Below are positions 48,862 through 57,541 of a DNA stretch of 64,000 bases, piece after piece. The stretch is from Burkholderia sp. 4M9327F10. GTDB taxonomy: Bacteria > Pseudomonadota > Gammaproteobacteria > Burkholderiales > Burkholderiaceae. The stretch lies in contig NZ_SCNV01000002.1 of NCBI RefSeq assembly GCF_005503145.1, positions 124,001 through 188,000 on the forward strand, in the 5' to 3' direction. The notes under the pieces were generated by a model. The model saw only the letters and a program-made list of their open reading frames with translations. It searched no databases and was not told the origin of the DNA. Numbering within the stretch: the first letter of the stretch is position 1; the number at the start of each line of letters is the position of its first letter. The translations under genes were made by a program, and so were the position numbers.

Positions 48862-50211
48862 CTATTCCGTTGCGATCGGCTCGGCGAGGACAATCCCAGC
48901 ATGCCGCCTGCGGCTGTCGTAAAGCCAAAGCAAAGCGAAGAAGACCAGTGTGATCATCGGCATCGCGCTACCGTCGCCGAAGATCGTCGCTGCCGCTACG
49001 ACCATGGTCTTGTCGAAAGCCGGCGTCCCCACGGCAAGCGCCTTGAAAGCCGCTGCCCCACCGGCCGCATCGATCTTCGCCGCGTCGAACATGCGACCGA
49101 AGACCGGCATCATGACGTAAGTAGAAAGCATGCCAGCCGAGGCCATCGTACCGATCGCAAAAGAACCGCCACCGGGAAACCGCTCCGAAGTGGCCGCCAT
49201 GGTCGTCGGCCACATGACCGCTGTCCCGATGCCGAACACCAATGCGGCGAACAGGCCTGTCGCGGGTGTACTGGCATGGCTTAGCATCAGCAACCCGGCC
49301 AGAGCAAACAGCGACGCGAGCATCAGAAGTCCTGCTGAGCCAAGATGTTTATTGAGTACGCCTGCAAAACTCTTCACGACAAGATGTACGGTATAGATGA
49401 AGGCCACCAGCCAGAAACCCTGAATGCCGACCACCTTGGTCAGCGTCAGGTCGATCCAGTTGCTTGGCACCAGTTCGGTAGCCGCAGTCAGAAACATGGC
49501 GCACAAGCATAGGTAGAACAGCGGCCGGCTTAGCGTATGGCGAAACATTTCCCTGAACGAGACGCCATGGATCACGCGCTCGCTCAACGGGTACTTCAGC
49601 CTGGAAACCAGTATGAGCGCGACAAATGCAGGAAAGAACACGATGCACAGTTGCAGTTTCCATCCCAATGCGTACCGTCCGACCAGCACGCAGATCGGCG
49701 CAGCCACAAGCATGCCGAGAGCATAGGCAGCGTGAAACAGGTTGAGCCGGGCAACCTTGCGCGTCGGGTAGATACTGACCACCAGAGGGTTCAAGACGCT
49801 TTCGAGCGTACCCCATGCCAGACCTTGCAACAGCGAACCGCCCCACAGGAGTGCGTAGGCATACTCGGCACCGGGATGTGCAAGACAAATCGTCGCCGTG
49901 CCGGCAAGAAACGCGAACACGCCGAGCACGTGGACCCGCCGCATGCCGATAGCGTCTATGAAGGGAGCCATGACGAAATTGGCAATCGCAAACCCCAGAA
50001 AAAGAACCCCGAGAATCTCTCCAATATGAGCGCCGGACGTCAAAGGATCCACGGCATCGAAGAACGCTCTCTTGATCGGCGTTGCGGCACTGATCCTCAA
50101 CAGAACTTCAAGTCCCATACAGAACTGGGTAATGAACGCTGCAACGAATATCCTCGTTACGGGCACGCCCTTTAGACTTTTCAGGGTCTTTTCCTGATCG
50201 AACATGCTCAT
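48862..50211 (-). CDS. MFS transporter of the seven-gene catabolic run
   Basis: A 449-residue major facilitator with about 12 helices. VAAFITQFCMGLEVLLRISAATPIKRAFFDAVDP in helix 1 and the following loop, AIGMRRVHVLGVFAFLAGTATICLAH (variant motif A) and GGSLLQGLAWGTLESVLNPLVVSIYPTRKVARLNLFHAAYALGMLVAAP resemble FucP/sugar-type MFS carriers. A ribosome site (GGAG, seven bases) supports the start. It lies between the SnoaL-like genes and the alkene reductase gene and probably imports the pathway substrate or exports a product. Confidence 0.87.
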   Translation of the reverse strand: MSMFDQEKTLKSLKGVPVTRIFVAAFITQFCMGLEVLLRISAATPIKRAFFDAVDPLTSGAHIGEILGVLFLGFAIANFVMAPFIDAIGMRRVHVLGVFAFLAGTATICLAHPGAEYAYALLWGGSLLQGLAWGTLESVLNPLVVSIYPTRKVARLNLFHAAYALGMLVAAPICVLVGRYALGWKLQLCIVFFPAFVALILVSRLKYPLSERVIHGVSFREMFRHTLSRPLFYLCLCAMFLTAATELVPSNWIDLTLTKVVGIQGFWLVAFIYTVHLVVKSFAGVLNKHLGSAGLLMLASLFALAGLLMLSHASTPATGLFAALVFGIGTAVMWPTTMAATSERFPGGGSFAIGTMASAGMLSTYVMMPVFGRMFDAAKIDAAGGAAAFKALAVGTPAFDKTMVVAAATIFGDGSAMPMITLVFFALLWLYDSRRRHAGIVLAEPIATE

Positions 50212-50304
50212 CTCACGTCTCCTTCCATACCGTCTTCGATGTCTCTTGTGACCGGTTCCGCATCTCGCTCTTCATCGACTCGCGGCCCTCGCAGCCAATG
50301 CGGC

Positions 50305-50745
50305 CTACACCTCGGAATCGAGCGTCAACTCGAGTTGGTCAATCTTCCACGAACCCGAGACTCTGGAAACCTGGGCGCGATATTCACCCGTCGCCGCAAT
50401 TTCAGGCGTCTCGCCACGCTCGCACGAGAAAAGCGACAGATAGGTCTTTACCGTCGCCCGGTCATGCTCAAGCGCAACGAACAGCGGCGTCGTGAGTTGA
50501 TGGCTGCTCCAGAGGGGGTTAGCGTCCCGCTTTCTTGTGAGAGCACTCGCGATCGTCTCGCGTCCTTGCCACGGTTCCGCGCTTGCGGCCTTTCCAGCGA
50601 CCCTGACGCTTGCGGTGGCGCTCTCGTTGAAAACGTCCTTCAGCCCGGCGCCGTCTCCGCCATCCAAACTCCATGCATATTGATGGAGAAGATCGATAAT
50701 CTCGAGCATCGACGCTTCGCGCTCATTCCCGGTAAATTCATTCAT
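50305..50745 (-). CDS. SnoaL/NTF2-like protein 1
   Basis: A 146-residue protein with the cone-shaped NTF2/SnoaL fold: EIIDLLHQYAWSLDGGDGAGLKDVFNESATASVRV, WQGRETIASALTRKRDANPLWSSHQLTTPLFVAL, and the last strands RAQVSRVSGSWKIDQLELTLDSEV. Such proteins are dehydratases, isomerases, cyclases or dioxygenase partners. It is the most divergent of three paralogues: where the other two share WGPWKG/WGPWQG and RRRH, it has EPWQG and SSH. Confidence 0.85.
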   Translation of the reverse strand: MNEFTGNEREASMLEIIDLLHQYAWSLDGGDGAGLKDVFNESATASVRVAGKAASAEPWQGRETIASALTRKRDANPLWSSHQLTTPLFVALEHDRATVKTYLSLFSCERGETPEIAATGEYRAQVSRVSGSWKIDQLELTLDSEV

Positions 50746-50791
50746 ATGGAATCCTTCTCAATGGATGGTGTCGATCATCTTTCCACTGCCG

Positions 50792-51241
50792 TCAAAAGGC
50801 ATCGTCCAGTTCGGCGTCGAGCTTCCTGATCTTCCACTTGCCGAGGGAGCGATGCAGTGTGGCAAGGTAGTGCCCTGTGGTAAGCAGACGCGGCTTTTCG
50901 CCTTCGAGGGTCGACACAATCGACAGGTACACCTTCAAAATGGCTTCCTCATCCGTCAACGAGAGGAAAACCGGTGTGGTCAACTGGTGGCGGCGGCGAT
51001 CGGTCTGCGTGCGGCGGATTTCCCCCAGTCCCTCCAGGATCGCTCGCTGCCCTTTCCACGGCCCCCATCCAAGTGCAGTTCCGTTGACCACGCCGCCTGT
51101 GATCGCGTCCTCGTCAAATACCGACGCCAGCAGCGCCATGTCGTTGGCGTCGTAGCCCCACGCGTACCCGTGGACGACATTGAGCACAGCCTGGGCACCC
51201 GTCCTGTTGATGAATTCAGCTTCCATAGTGTCTCGATCCAT
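50792..51241 (-). CDS. SnoaL/NTF2-like protein 2
   Basis: A 149-residue paralogue of its two neighbours. VLNVVHGYAWGYDANDMALLASVFDEDAITGGVVNGTALGWGPWKGQRAILEGL and RRRHQLTTPVFLSL are nearly colinear with SnoaL-like protein 3. A second ATG five codons in (51226) has a slightly better ribosome site. The conserved Tyr-Asp near the N-terminus and the RRRH motif could form an acid-base site, as in scytalone dehydratase-type enzymes, but this is inference. Confidence 0.87.
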   Translation of the reverse strand: MDRDTMEAEFINRTGAQAVLNVVHGYAWGYDANDMALLASVFDEDAITGGVVNGTALGWGPWKGQRAILEGLGEIRRTQTDRRRHQLTTPVFLSLTDEEAILKVYLSIVSTLEGEKPRLLTTGHYLATLHRSLGKWKIRKLDAELDDAF

Positions 51242-51309
51242 ACGGTTGACGACTCGAGTTCAAATTGCCCGCCACGCCAACGCGGCCGCGAGCGCCCTTC
51301 GTGGTGCGC

Positions 51310-51750
51310 TTAGAATGGCGACTCCAGCACCTCGTCGAGCGAATCGATCAGCCAGACGCCGTCACGACTTGATGCCCTCATCACGTATTCACCGGTAGTC
51401 ACGAGATGAGGCGGCTGCCCGTCGCCATAGGAGAACAGCGACAGATAGACCCTCAAGGTCGCTTGCCCGTCGGTCACCGATTCGAAAACGGGCGATGTAA
51501 TGACGTGGCGGCGCCGATCGCGTTGTGAACAGCGAATGGCTGAAAGTTCATCGACAATCTTTTGCCGGCCCTGCCATGGACCCCACCCGATCGACGTATC
51601 GGCAACCACGCCACCCGTGCTTCCGTTCTCGCTGAATACGCTGCCGAGCAGCGCCATGTCATTGGAGTCGTATCCCCACGAATACCTGTAAAGCAGCGCC
51701 AGAACTTCCTGCCGGGGGTTCGAATGATTCACGCCAGAGATGTTGTCCAT
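51310..51750 (-). CDS. SnoaL/NTF2-like protein 3
   Basis: A 146-residue paralogue, closest to SnoaL-like protein 2: EVLALLYRYSWGYDSNDMALLGSVFSENGSTGGVVADTSIGWGPWQGRQKIVDEL and RRRHVITSPVFESV. The ATG at 51750 is preferred over a GTG at 51774 because it gives the same length as the paralogues. It starts 30 bp after the GMC oxidoreductase stop, so the two are probably co-translated from one message. Confidence 0.87.
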   Translation of the reverse strand: MDNISGVNHSNPRQEVLALLYRYSWGYDSNDMALLGSVFSENGSTGGVVADTSIGWGPWQGRQKIVDELSAIRCSQRDRRRHVITSPVFESVTDGQATLRVYLSLFSYGDGQPPHLVTTGEYVMRASSRDGVWLIDSLDEVLESPF

Positions 51751-51780
51751 TTGCGATAGCACCCATAGATACACGTCGAT

Positions 51781-53433
51781 TCAGGCGGCCCGGCACTGCA
51801 AATTCCGCCTCGCCGCCGCGTCTTCCTTGATGAACTCAGCCGCGCGCTCCGCGATCATCACGACTGGCGCCGTCGTATTGCCGCGCACGAGCGTCGGCAT
51901 GATCGAGGCATCGGCTACCCTGAGCCCCTTGATGCCGTAGACCTTTAGCCGTGTGTTAACGACTGCCCTGGCATCGTTGCCCATGGCGCAGGTTCCCGCC
52001 GGGTGGAAAGCCATCTGCACATGATTGCGCACATACCGCTCCAGCGACGCGTCGTCATCTCCGAATTGCGCGCCGGGCATGATCTCGCCCTTGACATGCC
52101 TGGCGAACGACGGTGCCTTCAGAATCTGCCGCGCGAATCTCACCCCGCGAATCAGGTTTCGCAAGTCTCTATCGTCTTTCAGATAGTTCGCGGCAATGAT
52201 CGGAGGCTCTGCCGGGTCGGCACTTCTCAGCCTGATCGTGCCGCGCGAGTAGCTCGTGAGGCAACACGGGGCGACCGAGTAGCCATGAACCTGTTCGCCG
52301 GTCTCCAGCTTTCCCCAGCTCGTGGATGCCATCGCGAGCGCATGGAGCTGGATCTCCGGACGCCCATCTCCATCCAGATCGAGAAATCCTCCGGCTTCAA
52401 CCTGATTCGAACTCAGAAGCCCTCGCCTGAACAGGAGCCAGTTCAGGCCGTGACCGAGTGCCTTCAAGCCGTGGTCCTGACCCAGCAGGCTGATCGGTCT
52501 GAGCAGTTCGCCGTCGACCGGCGCCACCAGGTGATCCTGATAGTTCTCGCCGACGCCGGGCAGATTGCTATGGACCGTAATGCCGAGAGGCTCCAGTTCG
52601 AGCGCATTGCCGATGCCGGAGAGCATCAGCAGTTTCGGAGAGGTAATGGTGCCGGCAGCGACAATGACTTCCTCCCGCGCGTCGATGCGAGTTTCCACAC
52701 CTTGCGCGTCGCCGATCACCACGCCCGTCGCGCGCCCGTTCTCGATGATGATTCGCAACACCCGGGTGTCGGTCCTGACGCTGAGATTCCACCGTCCCTT
52801 GGCGCTTCGCAGATAGCCTCGCGCCGTGCTGCAACGCTCGCCGTTTCGGCTCGATATCTGGTAGTACCCGACTCCCTTTTGAAACTCGCCGTTAAAGTCG
52901 TCGTTTACCTGGAGATCGACACCGAAGCCGGTGCCGGCCTCGCGTGCCGCATCGACGAAAGCGCCGCTCAGGATGTGCCGGTAATTGCTGTCGGAAACGA
53001 CGAGCGGGCCACTGTTTCCATGGAACTCGTTGACAAGGCGCTGGTTGTTTTCGGCCTTGCGAAAATACGGCAACACCTCGTCGTAGCCCCAGCCCGCGCA
53101 TCCCGCGTCCCGCCAACCGTCGTAATCGTCGCGTTGGCCCCGGATATAAACCATGGCGTTAATGGAGTGCCCGCCACCCAATGTATTGGCCTGCATCACC
53201 TGGATCGGCCTGTTGTTGGTGTATGGTTGCGGCTCAGTGAAATACTGAACGGTTCGTTTCGTGCCCATTGTGCGGAAGTACGCGCCATTGATCCTGATCG
53301 AGGCAGCCCTGTCGTGCGGACCTTGTTCCAGCATCAGAACCGTCTTTTCCGAGTCCTCACTGAGCCTCGCCGCAATGACACAACCGGCCGCACCGCCACC
53401 AACGACGATGTAATCGTATGCGCAGGTTTTCAT
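51781..53433 (-). CDS. GMC-family FAD-dependent alcohol oxidoreductase
   Basis: A 550-residue glucose-methanol-choline oxidoreductase. YDYIVVGGGAAGCVIAARLSEDSEKTVLMLEQG binds FAD, ANTLGGGHSINAMVYIRGQRDDYDGW is GMC signature 1, AAGTITSPKLLMLSGIG is signature 2, and MAFHPAGTCAMGND carries the catalytic His. It oxidises a primary or secondary alcohol to aldehyde or ketone. GGGAG before the ATG fits the start. As second gene of the run, it could create the enone or ketone later handled by the Old Yellow Enzymes and SnoaL-like proteins. Confidence 0.93.
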   Translation of the reverse strand: MKTCAYDYIVVGGGAAGCVIAARLSEDSEKTVLMLEQGPHDRAASIRINGAYFRTMGTKRTVQYFTEPQPYTNNRPIQVMQANTLGGGHSINAMVYIRGQRDDYDGWRDAGCAGWGYDEVLPYFRKAENNQRLVNEFHGNSGPLVVSDSNYRHILSGAFVDAAREAGTGFGVDLQVNDDFNGEFQKGVGYYQISSRNGERCSTARGYLRSAKGRWNLSVRTDTRVLRIIIENGRATGVVIGDAQGVETRIDAREEVIVAAGTITSPKLLMLSGIGNALELEPLGITVHSNLPGVGENYQDHLVAPVDGELLRPISLLGQDHGLKALGHGLNWLLFRRGLLSSNQVEAGGFLDLDGDGRPEIQLHALAMASTSWGKLETGEQVHGYSVAPCCLTSYSRGTIRLRSADPAEPPIIAANYLKDDRDLRNLIRGVRFARQILKAPSFARHVKGEIMPGAQFGDDDASLERYVRNHVQMAFHPAGTCAMGNDARAVVNTRLKVYGIKGLRVADASIMPTLVRGNTTAPVVMIAERAAEFIKEDAAARRNLQCRAA

Positions 53434-53568
53434 CTGTCTCCCACTCCATGTCCAGCTTTTTACTTTGGTTTCAGGCTCCTACTTTAGGTGACAGCGAAGC
53501 GGCTTTCTCGGCTATGCGCGCCAACCGCTCGACTGCTTGCGCCATGCCGGACTAAGGACGGTAAGGCT

Positions 53569-54615
53569 TTAGTGTCCTCGTTGATAGGGGCCGGTTGCCC
53601 GCGCGTAGGTCGGGATGACGAGATCTGGCTCGATGCCAATTTCCCTCGCAACATGCAGCAGCCAGAACGGATCCCTTAGCAACGCGCGACCGATATAGAC
53701 CAGGTCAGAAGATCCGCCGTGAAGAATCGACTCGATCAGCTCGCTGGATGTGATCGATCCATTGCATGCCATCGGCATGTTCAGTTCATGCTTAAGCTTC
53801 GCTGCATACTCCACCTGGTATCCCGGGTAGATCTCTCCATCGAACACGGGCGACAACCCGCCTGCAGAAACGCTCAGAAGATCGACACCCGCATCCTTCA
53901 GTTGAAGCCCCAGCGAGATGGTGTCAGCCAGCATCGCGCCACCCGGCCCCGCTTTATCCTCGGCGGAAAGCCGCACAATCAGAGGCTTGTGATCGGGCCA
54001 CACCTTCCTCACTGCCGTCACCACTTCGAGCACGAAGCGCTGCCGGTTCTTCGAAGAACCGCCGAAGGCGTCATTGCGCACATTACTGAGTGGAGACAGA
54101 AACTCATGCGCCAGATAACCGTGTGCAGCATGAATCTCGAGGCAGTCGAATCCCGTTTCGACGGCGCGTGCGGCGGCAGACACATAAGCCTCGATGACGT
54201 TCGTGATCTGCCCGACCGATAGCGCCGTGGGAACTCGTGACGATTCGCTGTAGGCGATCGCCGAAGGCGCGTAGATTTCGCCCTCTATTTGCGACTTGCG
54301 CCCGGCATGCGCGATCTGAAGGCAGCTCCTGGCACCGCAGTTGCGGATCATGTCAGCGAGGCGGCGTAACCCATCGATCTGCACATCGCTCCAAAGTCCC
54401 AGATCCTTGTGGCTGATACGGCCCGCCGGATCGACGGCGACGACCTCTGTCGTGATCAGACCTACGCCACCGAGAGCCCGTGCCGCATAGTGGGCAAGAT
54501 GAAGATCATTCACCTTGCCGTCCTCCTGCCCCGTGTACATAAGCATGGGTGCCATTACGACACGGTTTTTGAGCGTCACGCTACGCAGCGAGAGCGGCTG
54601 AAATATCAAACTCAT
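53569..54615 (-). CDS. YqjM-like NADH:flavin oxidoreductase (Old Yellow Enzyme)
   Basis: A 348-residue FMN ene-reductase of the YqjM class. LKNRVVMAPMLMYTGQEDGKVNDLHLAHYAARALGGVGLITTEVVAVDPAGRISHKDLGLW, CLQIAHAGRKSQIEGEIYAPSAI, EIHAAHGYLAHEFLSPLSNVRNDAFGGSSKNR and VYIGRALLRDPFW match YqjM closely. One exception stands out: the redox-tuning Cys of PMCMYS is Leu in PMLMYT. The start at 54615 follows GAGGACGTC. It is the first gene of the minus-strand run, just after the shared promoter region with the AraC gene. Confidence 0.92.
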   Translation of the reverse strand: MSLIFQPLSLRSVTLKNRVVMAPMLMYTGQEDGKVNDLHLAHYAARALGGVGLITTEVVAVDPAGRISHKDLGLWSDVQIDGLRRLADMIRNCGARSCLQIAHAGRKSQIEGEIYAPSAIAYSESSRVPTALSVGQITNVIEAYVSAAARAVETGFDCLEIHAAHGYLAHEFLSPLSNVRNDAFGGSSKNRQRFVLEVVTAVRKVWPDHKPLIVRLSAEDKAGPGGAMLADTISLGLQLKDAGVDLLSVSAGGLSPVFDGEIYPGYQVEYAAKLKHELNMPMACNGSITSSELIESILHGGSSDLVYIGRALLRDPFWLLHVAREIGIEPDLVIPTYARATGPYQRGH

Positions 54616-54715
54616 GACGTCCTCGGTCCATCCGTCCCTGTCTGTTTCTGTGGCACGCCACAACGCGTCCGTCTAACGAGAAAAACGATACACGTCCGCA
54701 GCACGCGTTACTCTG

Positions 54716-54747
54716 CTCCACGCGCCAGTCGATTGACTCCACGCGCC
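54716..54747. promoter_or_regulatory. Direct repeat, likely AraC-family operator
   Basis: CTCCACGCGCC occurs at 54716-54726 and again at 54737-54747, exactly 21 bp (two helical turns) apart, in the 224 bp between the divergent AraC and YqjM-like genes. Tandem half-sites with 21 bp spacing are the standard target of AraC-type dimers. Confidence 0.6.
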
Positions 54748-54839
54748 TAGGGGTTTCACCTCAATTGACGCACCGAAGGCGATGTTTGATCGTGGCGAGC
54801 CATCTGCATGGTTAATGAGTAGTACGAGGAACAGTCCAC

Positions 54840-55775
54840 ATGATCACGTCCACCTTCAATCTCAATGAGATACCTGCACCACGGCGTCTCAAGTACTGGC
54901 AGGACGCGATCTGCAAGACGTATATCACCGTGGATTGCAAGAAGTTGAGCGACAACTCCATTGATGGAGCGATCAGCGCGCGCATGCTGGGAAGCCTCGA
55001 ACTCAGCGAGGTCACCTCCCCTCCCATGGCGTACTCCCGAGGCAAAGAACAGTTACGTGGCAGCCAAAGCGACTGCTTCCAGCTTGTGCTGGCGGTCGAA
55101 GGAAAAGGCATCGTCGAGCAAGGCAACCGGCGGACGCGGTTCAAGCCCGGCGATATGGTGATCTACAGCTCAATGGAAGCATCCACGGTCGCCTATCCGG
55201 AAGGTTCGACGACCCAGGTCGTCAAGATTCCGAGTGCGCTACTGGTGGATCGCGTCAGGTCGACCGACGGTATTGGTGCAACGCTGGTGGACGGTTCGAC
55301 AGCCCTCGGCTCGATGACCAGGAGCCTCATCCGCGAATGCGTGAACTTATCCTTGTCCGGCCAAACTGGGGACACGCGCATCTGCAACGGCGCACTGGAC
55401 ATCTTCGCGGCGGCGCTCGAAAGTAGCCTGCCGGACAGTCCCGAAAGCAGGTTCACCAAGCGGCTCGCAAACATCAGACGATACATCGAGGCGCATCTTT
55501 CGGATCCGGATCTCGACGTACAGCAGGTCGCCCAGCACAACGGCATCTCACTACGCACGCTGAATCGCATGTTCGCTGCCGAGGGCACCACGGCGAGCGC
55601 ATGGATCTGGAATCGCCGGCTCGCTGCAAGTCACAAGGCGCTCAGCGAGGGCAAGGTAAGGCAGGTAAGTGAGGCGGCTTTCGATTGTGGGTTCAACGAC
55701 CTCTCACACTTCGGCAGGGCATTCAGGAGGCGTTATGGCTTGCTTCCACACGAGGTGCTGCGCGGCAGCCGTTGA
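54840..55775 (+). CDS. AraC-family regulator, FeaR-like, of the seven-gene run
   Basis: A 311-residue activator. The N-terminal cupin-like AraC_binding_2 domain starts STFNLNEIPAPRRLKYWQDAICKTYITVDCK. The C-terminal pair of HTHs includes IRRYIEAHLSDPDLDVQQVAQHNGISLRTLNRMFAAEG and KVRQVSEAAFDCGFNDLSHFGRAFRRRYGLLPHEVLR. FeaR-type proteins respond to aromatic amines or aldehydes. It is divergent from the YqjM-like gene and probably binds the direct repeat at 54716-54747 to switch on the minus-strand run. Confidence 0.9.
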   Translation: MITSTFNLNEIPAPRRLKYWQDAICKTYITVDCKKLSDNSIDGAISARMLGSLELSEVTSPPMAYSRGKEQLRGSQSDCFQLVLAVEGKGIVEQGNRRTRFKPGDMVIYSSMEASTVAYPEGSTTQVVKIPSALLVDRVRSTDGIGATLVDGSTALGSMTRSLIRECVNLSLSGQTGDTRICNGALDIFAAALESSLPDSPESRFTKRLANIRRYIEAHLSDPDLDVQQVAQHNGISLRTLNRMFAAEGTTASAWIWNRRLAASHKALSEGKVRQVSEAAFDCGFNDLSHFGRAFRRRYGLLPHEVLRGSR

Positions 55776-55835
55776 GGAAAAGGCGCGAAAAGAAAAGTCG
55801 GACCAACGTTTTGCCTGCCGGCCCTGCGCCGCCAT

Positions 55836-56771
55836 TCAGTGCACACGCAGCACGCTATGAGGCACTACGCCAAACGCCTTCTTGAAAGCACGGGTGAAGT
55901 GCGAGAAGTCGCTGAAGCCGCAATTGATTGCAGCCTCCGACACTTGCGAAACCTTGCACTCCGCCAATGCCCGATAGCTGGCGGTCAAACGTTGCTGCCA
56001 CAGCCAGCGTATGACCGTTGTGCCCTCCGCTGCAAACAGGCGATGGATTGTCCGCGGCGCGGCATGACATGCTTCAGCAATGGCCGCGACGTCGAGATCT
56101 GGGTCGCCAAGATTGTCGACCATGTATTGCTTGATACGCGCAACCAATCCTGCGTGCCTGGAGTTCGAAGTACGGGGTCCACAAAGCTCGGTTTCGATCG
56201 CGACGCACAGGATGTCCATGATCGACCCGCTCAGTCGCGTCGCCACGGCCTGGTCGTCCGGATCGTCAAAATGCACCGCTTCGCAGATGACGGTGTTGGC
56301 AAGCGCACCCAATTTCGATTCACCAGACAAACGCAAAGCCATCAGCTTTTCTATGTCCGGCAGGCGCGCCGACAGTACGGCCCGAGGAACTTTCAGGGTC
56401 AGTCCGCGGTAGCGTTCTCCAAACTCCAGTGAAAATGGCCGCGCCGCATCATACAGCGCGGAATCGCCCGGCTTCAGTACCGCCTGCCGCCCGCTCTGGG
56501 CAATGGCGGCGCTCCCCTCGCGAATCAGACATAGCTGGAGCTCATCGCTTGGGCCGCTGCGAATATCGTCTGCGGTCCGAGCGTAGCTCATCGCCGACGA
56601 TGTTATATCGGTCAATTGCGCCGGCCCGAAGTCGTGAACCGACACGCTCGCTTCAAGCGCACTCTCCAGCGGTGAGCAGCCCACCGGTACATAAGTACGG
56701 CATACAACCTCACGCCAGAACTCCAGGCGGTTTTGGGCAGATACCGATAAGGTCGAAAAGTGCGTAGTCAT
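55836..56771 (-). CDS. Second FeaR-like AraC-family regulator
   Basis: A 311-residue paralogue of the preceding regulator, same length and domain order. The N-terminus is STLSVSAQNRLEFWREVVCRTYVPVGCSPLE. The HTH region has KQYMVDNLGDPDLDVAAIAEACHAAPRTIHRLFAAEGTTVIRWLWQQRLTASYRALAECKVSQVSEAAINCGFSDFSHFTRAFKKAFG. The two regulator genes converge with 60 bp between them, which suggests an old inverted duplication. This one points away from the EthD/porin/ABC genes, and the 313 bp upstream of it could serve both it and that block. Confidence 0.9.
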   Translation of the reverse strand: MTTHFSTLSVSAQNRLEFWREVVCRTYVPVGCSPLESALEASVSVHDFGPAQLTDITSSAMSYARTADDIRSGPSDELQLCLIREGSAAIAQSGRQAVLKPGDSALYDAARPFSLEFGERYRGLTLKVPRAVLSARLPDIEKLMALRLSGESKLGALANTVICEAVHFDDPDDQAVATRLSGSIMDILCVAIETELCGPRTSNSRHAGLVARIKQYMVDNLGDPDLDVAAIAEACHAAPRTIHRLFAAEGTTVIRWLWQQRLTASYRALAECKVSQVSEAAINCGFSDFSHFTRAFKKAFGVVPHSVLRVH

Positions 56772-57084
56772 GATCGCGGACGATGGTACAAATAGATAAC
56801 AGAAAAAGCAAAATCTACGCCAGCCTTACCCGTGGCCAAAGTATGCGGCGCCGCTGTGCGCGAGCATGCGCCACCCCAACTGCCCCTTCAAGACGCGTTA
56901 ACCCGACGCATTCCGCTGTTCAAAGCCGCGGCTGGCAGCGAGAGGCCACCGCATTGTCACCCGCAGTCAGGCGGCGTCGTTTTCGTCACATTACCCTGAC
57001 CCAGCGTCTCATTGGCGGCGCGACACCGCGGCTCGTCATCAACCTGGCAGTCCTTCAACGGCTACCTCAACCCACAGGACAAGT
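56772..57084. other. Intergenic region between AraC paralogue 2 and the EthD gene
   Basis: About 313 bp between divergent genes, so it must hold both promoters. I do not find the CTCCACGCGCC repeat of the other AraC gene here. The left edge is A-rich (near 56800). AGGACA lies before the EthD start. Confidence 0.4.
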
Positions 57085-57420
57085 ATGCATACCATCGCTT
57101 TTCTCTTCAAACGCAAACCCGGCATGACGCGTGAGGAATTCGAGCACCACTACAAGGTGGTGCATGCGCCCATCGCCGCGAAATTACCCGGCCTTCTGGA
57201 ATATCGCCACTATCCGGTGCGCGAGGCGAACCAGGGCGATGTTCACGCACGCATTCCACCCGGCTTCGACGCCCTTTCTGTGTATACCTTCGAAAGCGCG
57301 GAAGCGGCAGAGGCAGCCTGGAATTCGCCCGAAAACGGCCCCGTACAAACCGATACGCTCAAGTTCATCGATGTAGAAACGATGGTCACCTTGCCGTTAC
57401 TGTTGCGGAAAGTGGTCTGA
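57085..57420 (+). CDS. EthD-domain protein
   Basis: A 111-residue ferredoxin-like alpha/beta protein. FLFKRKPGMTREEFEHHYKVVHAPIAAKLPGLLEYRHYPVREA is the EthD/dimeric alpha-beta barrel signature, with the conserved His in VVHAP. EthD-type proteins help degrade ethers, act as monooxygenase partners, or catalyse decarboxylation and ring reactions in polyketide-like pathways. As a small enzyme near three SnoaL-like proteins and a GMC oxidase gene, it probably belongs to the same pathway. Confidence 0.87.
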   Translation: MHTIAFLFKRKPGMTREEFEHHYKVVHAPIAAKLPGLLEYRHYPVREANQGDVHARIPPGFDALSVYTFESAEAAEAAWNSPENGPVQTDTLKFIDVETMVTLPLLLRKVV

Positions 57421-57541
57421 TTGGCGAACCGGGTCAATCACATGGCACTCCTGACCGAGTACCGCTATTTTGGGCTTCATACATTCATCCCCACCAGACG
57501 ATTTTCTACAACCACCATTCATCTCTATCGGGGAGATCTGT

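Noticed and set aside
52003..53487. A 494-codon plus-strand frame opposite the GMC oxidoreductase gene
   Set aside because: It has no recognisable domain and mirrors the conserved GMC codons; antisense artefact.
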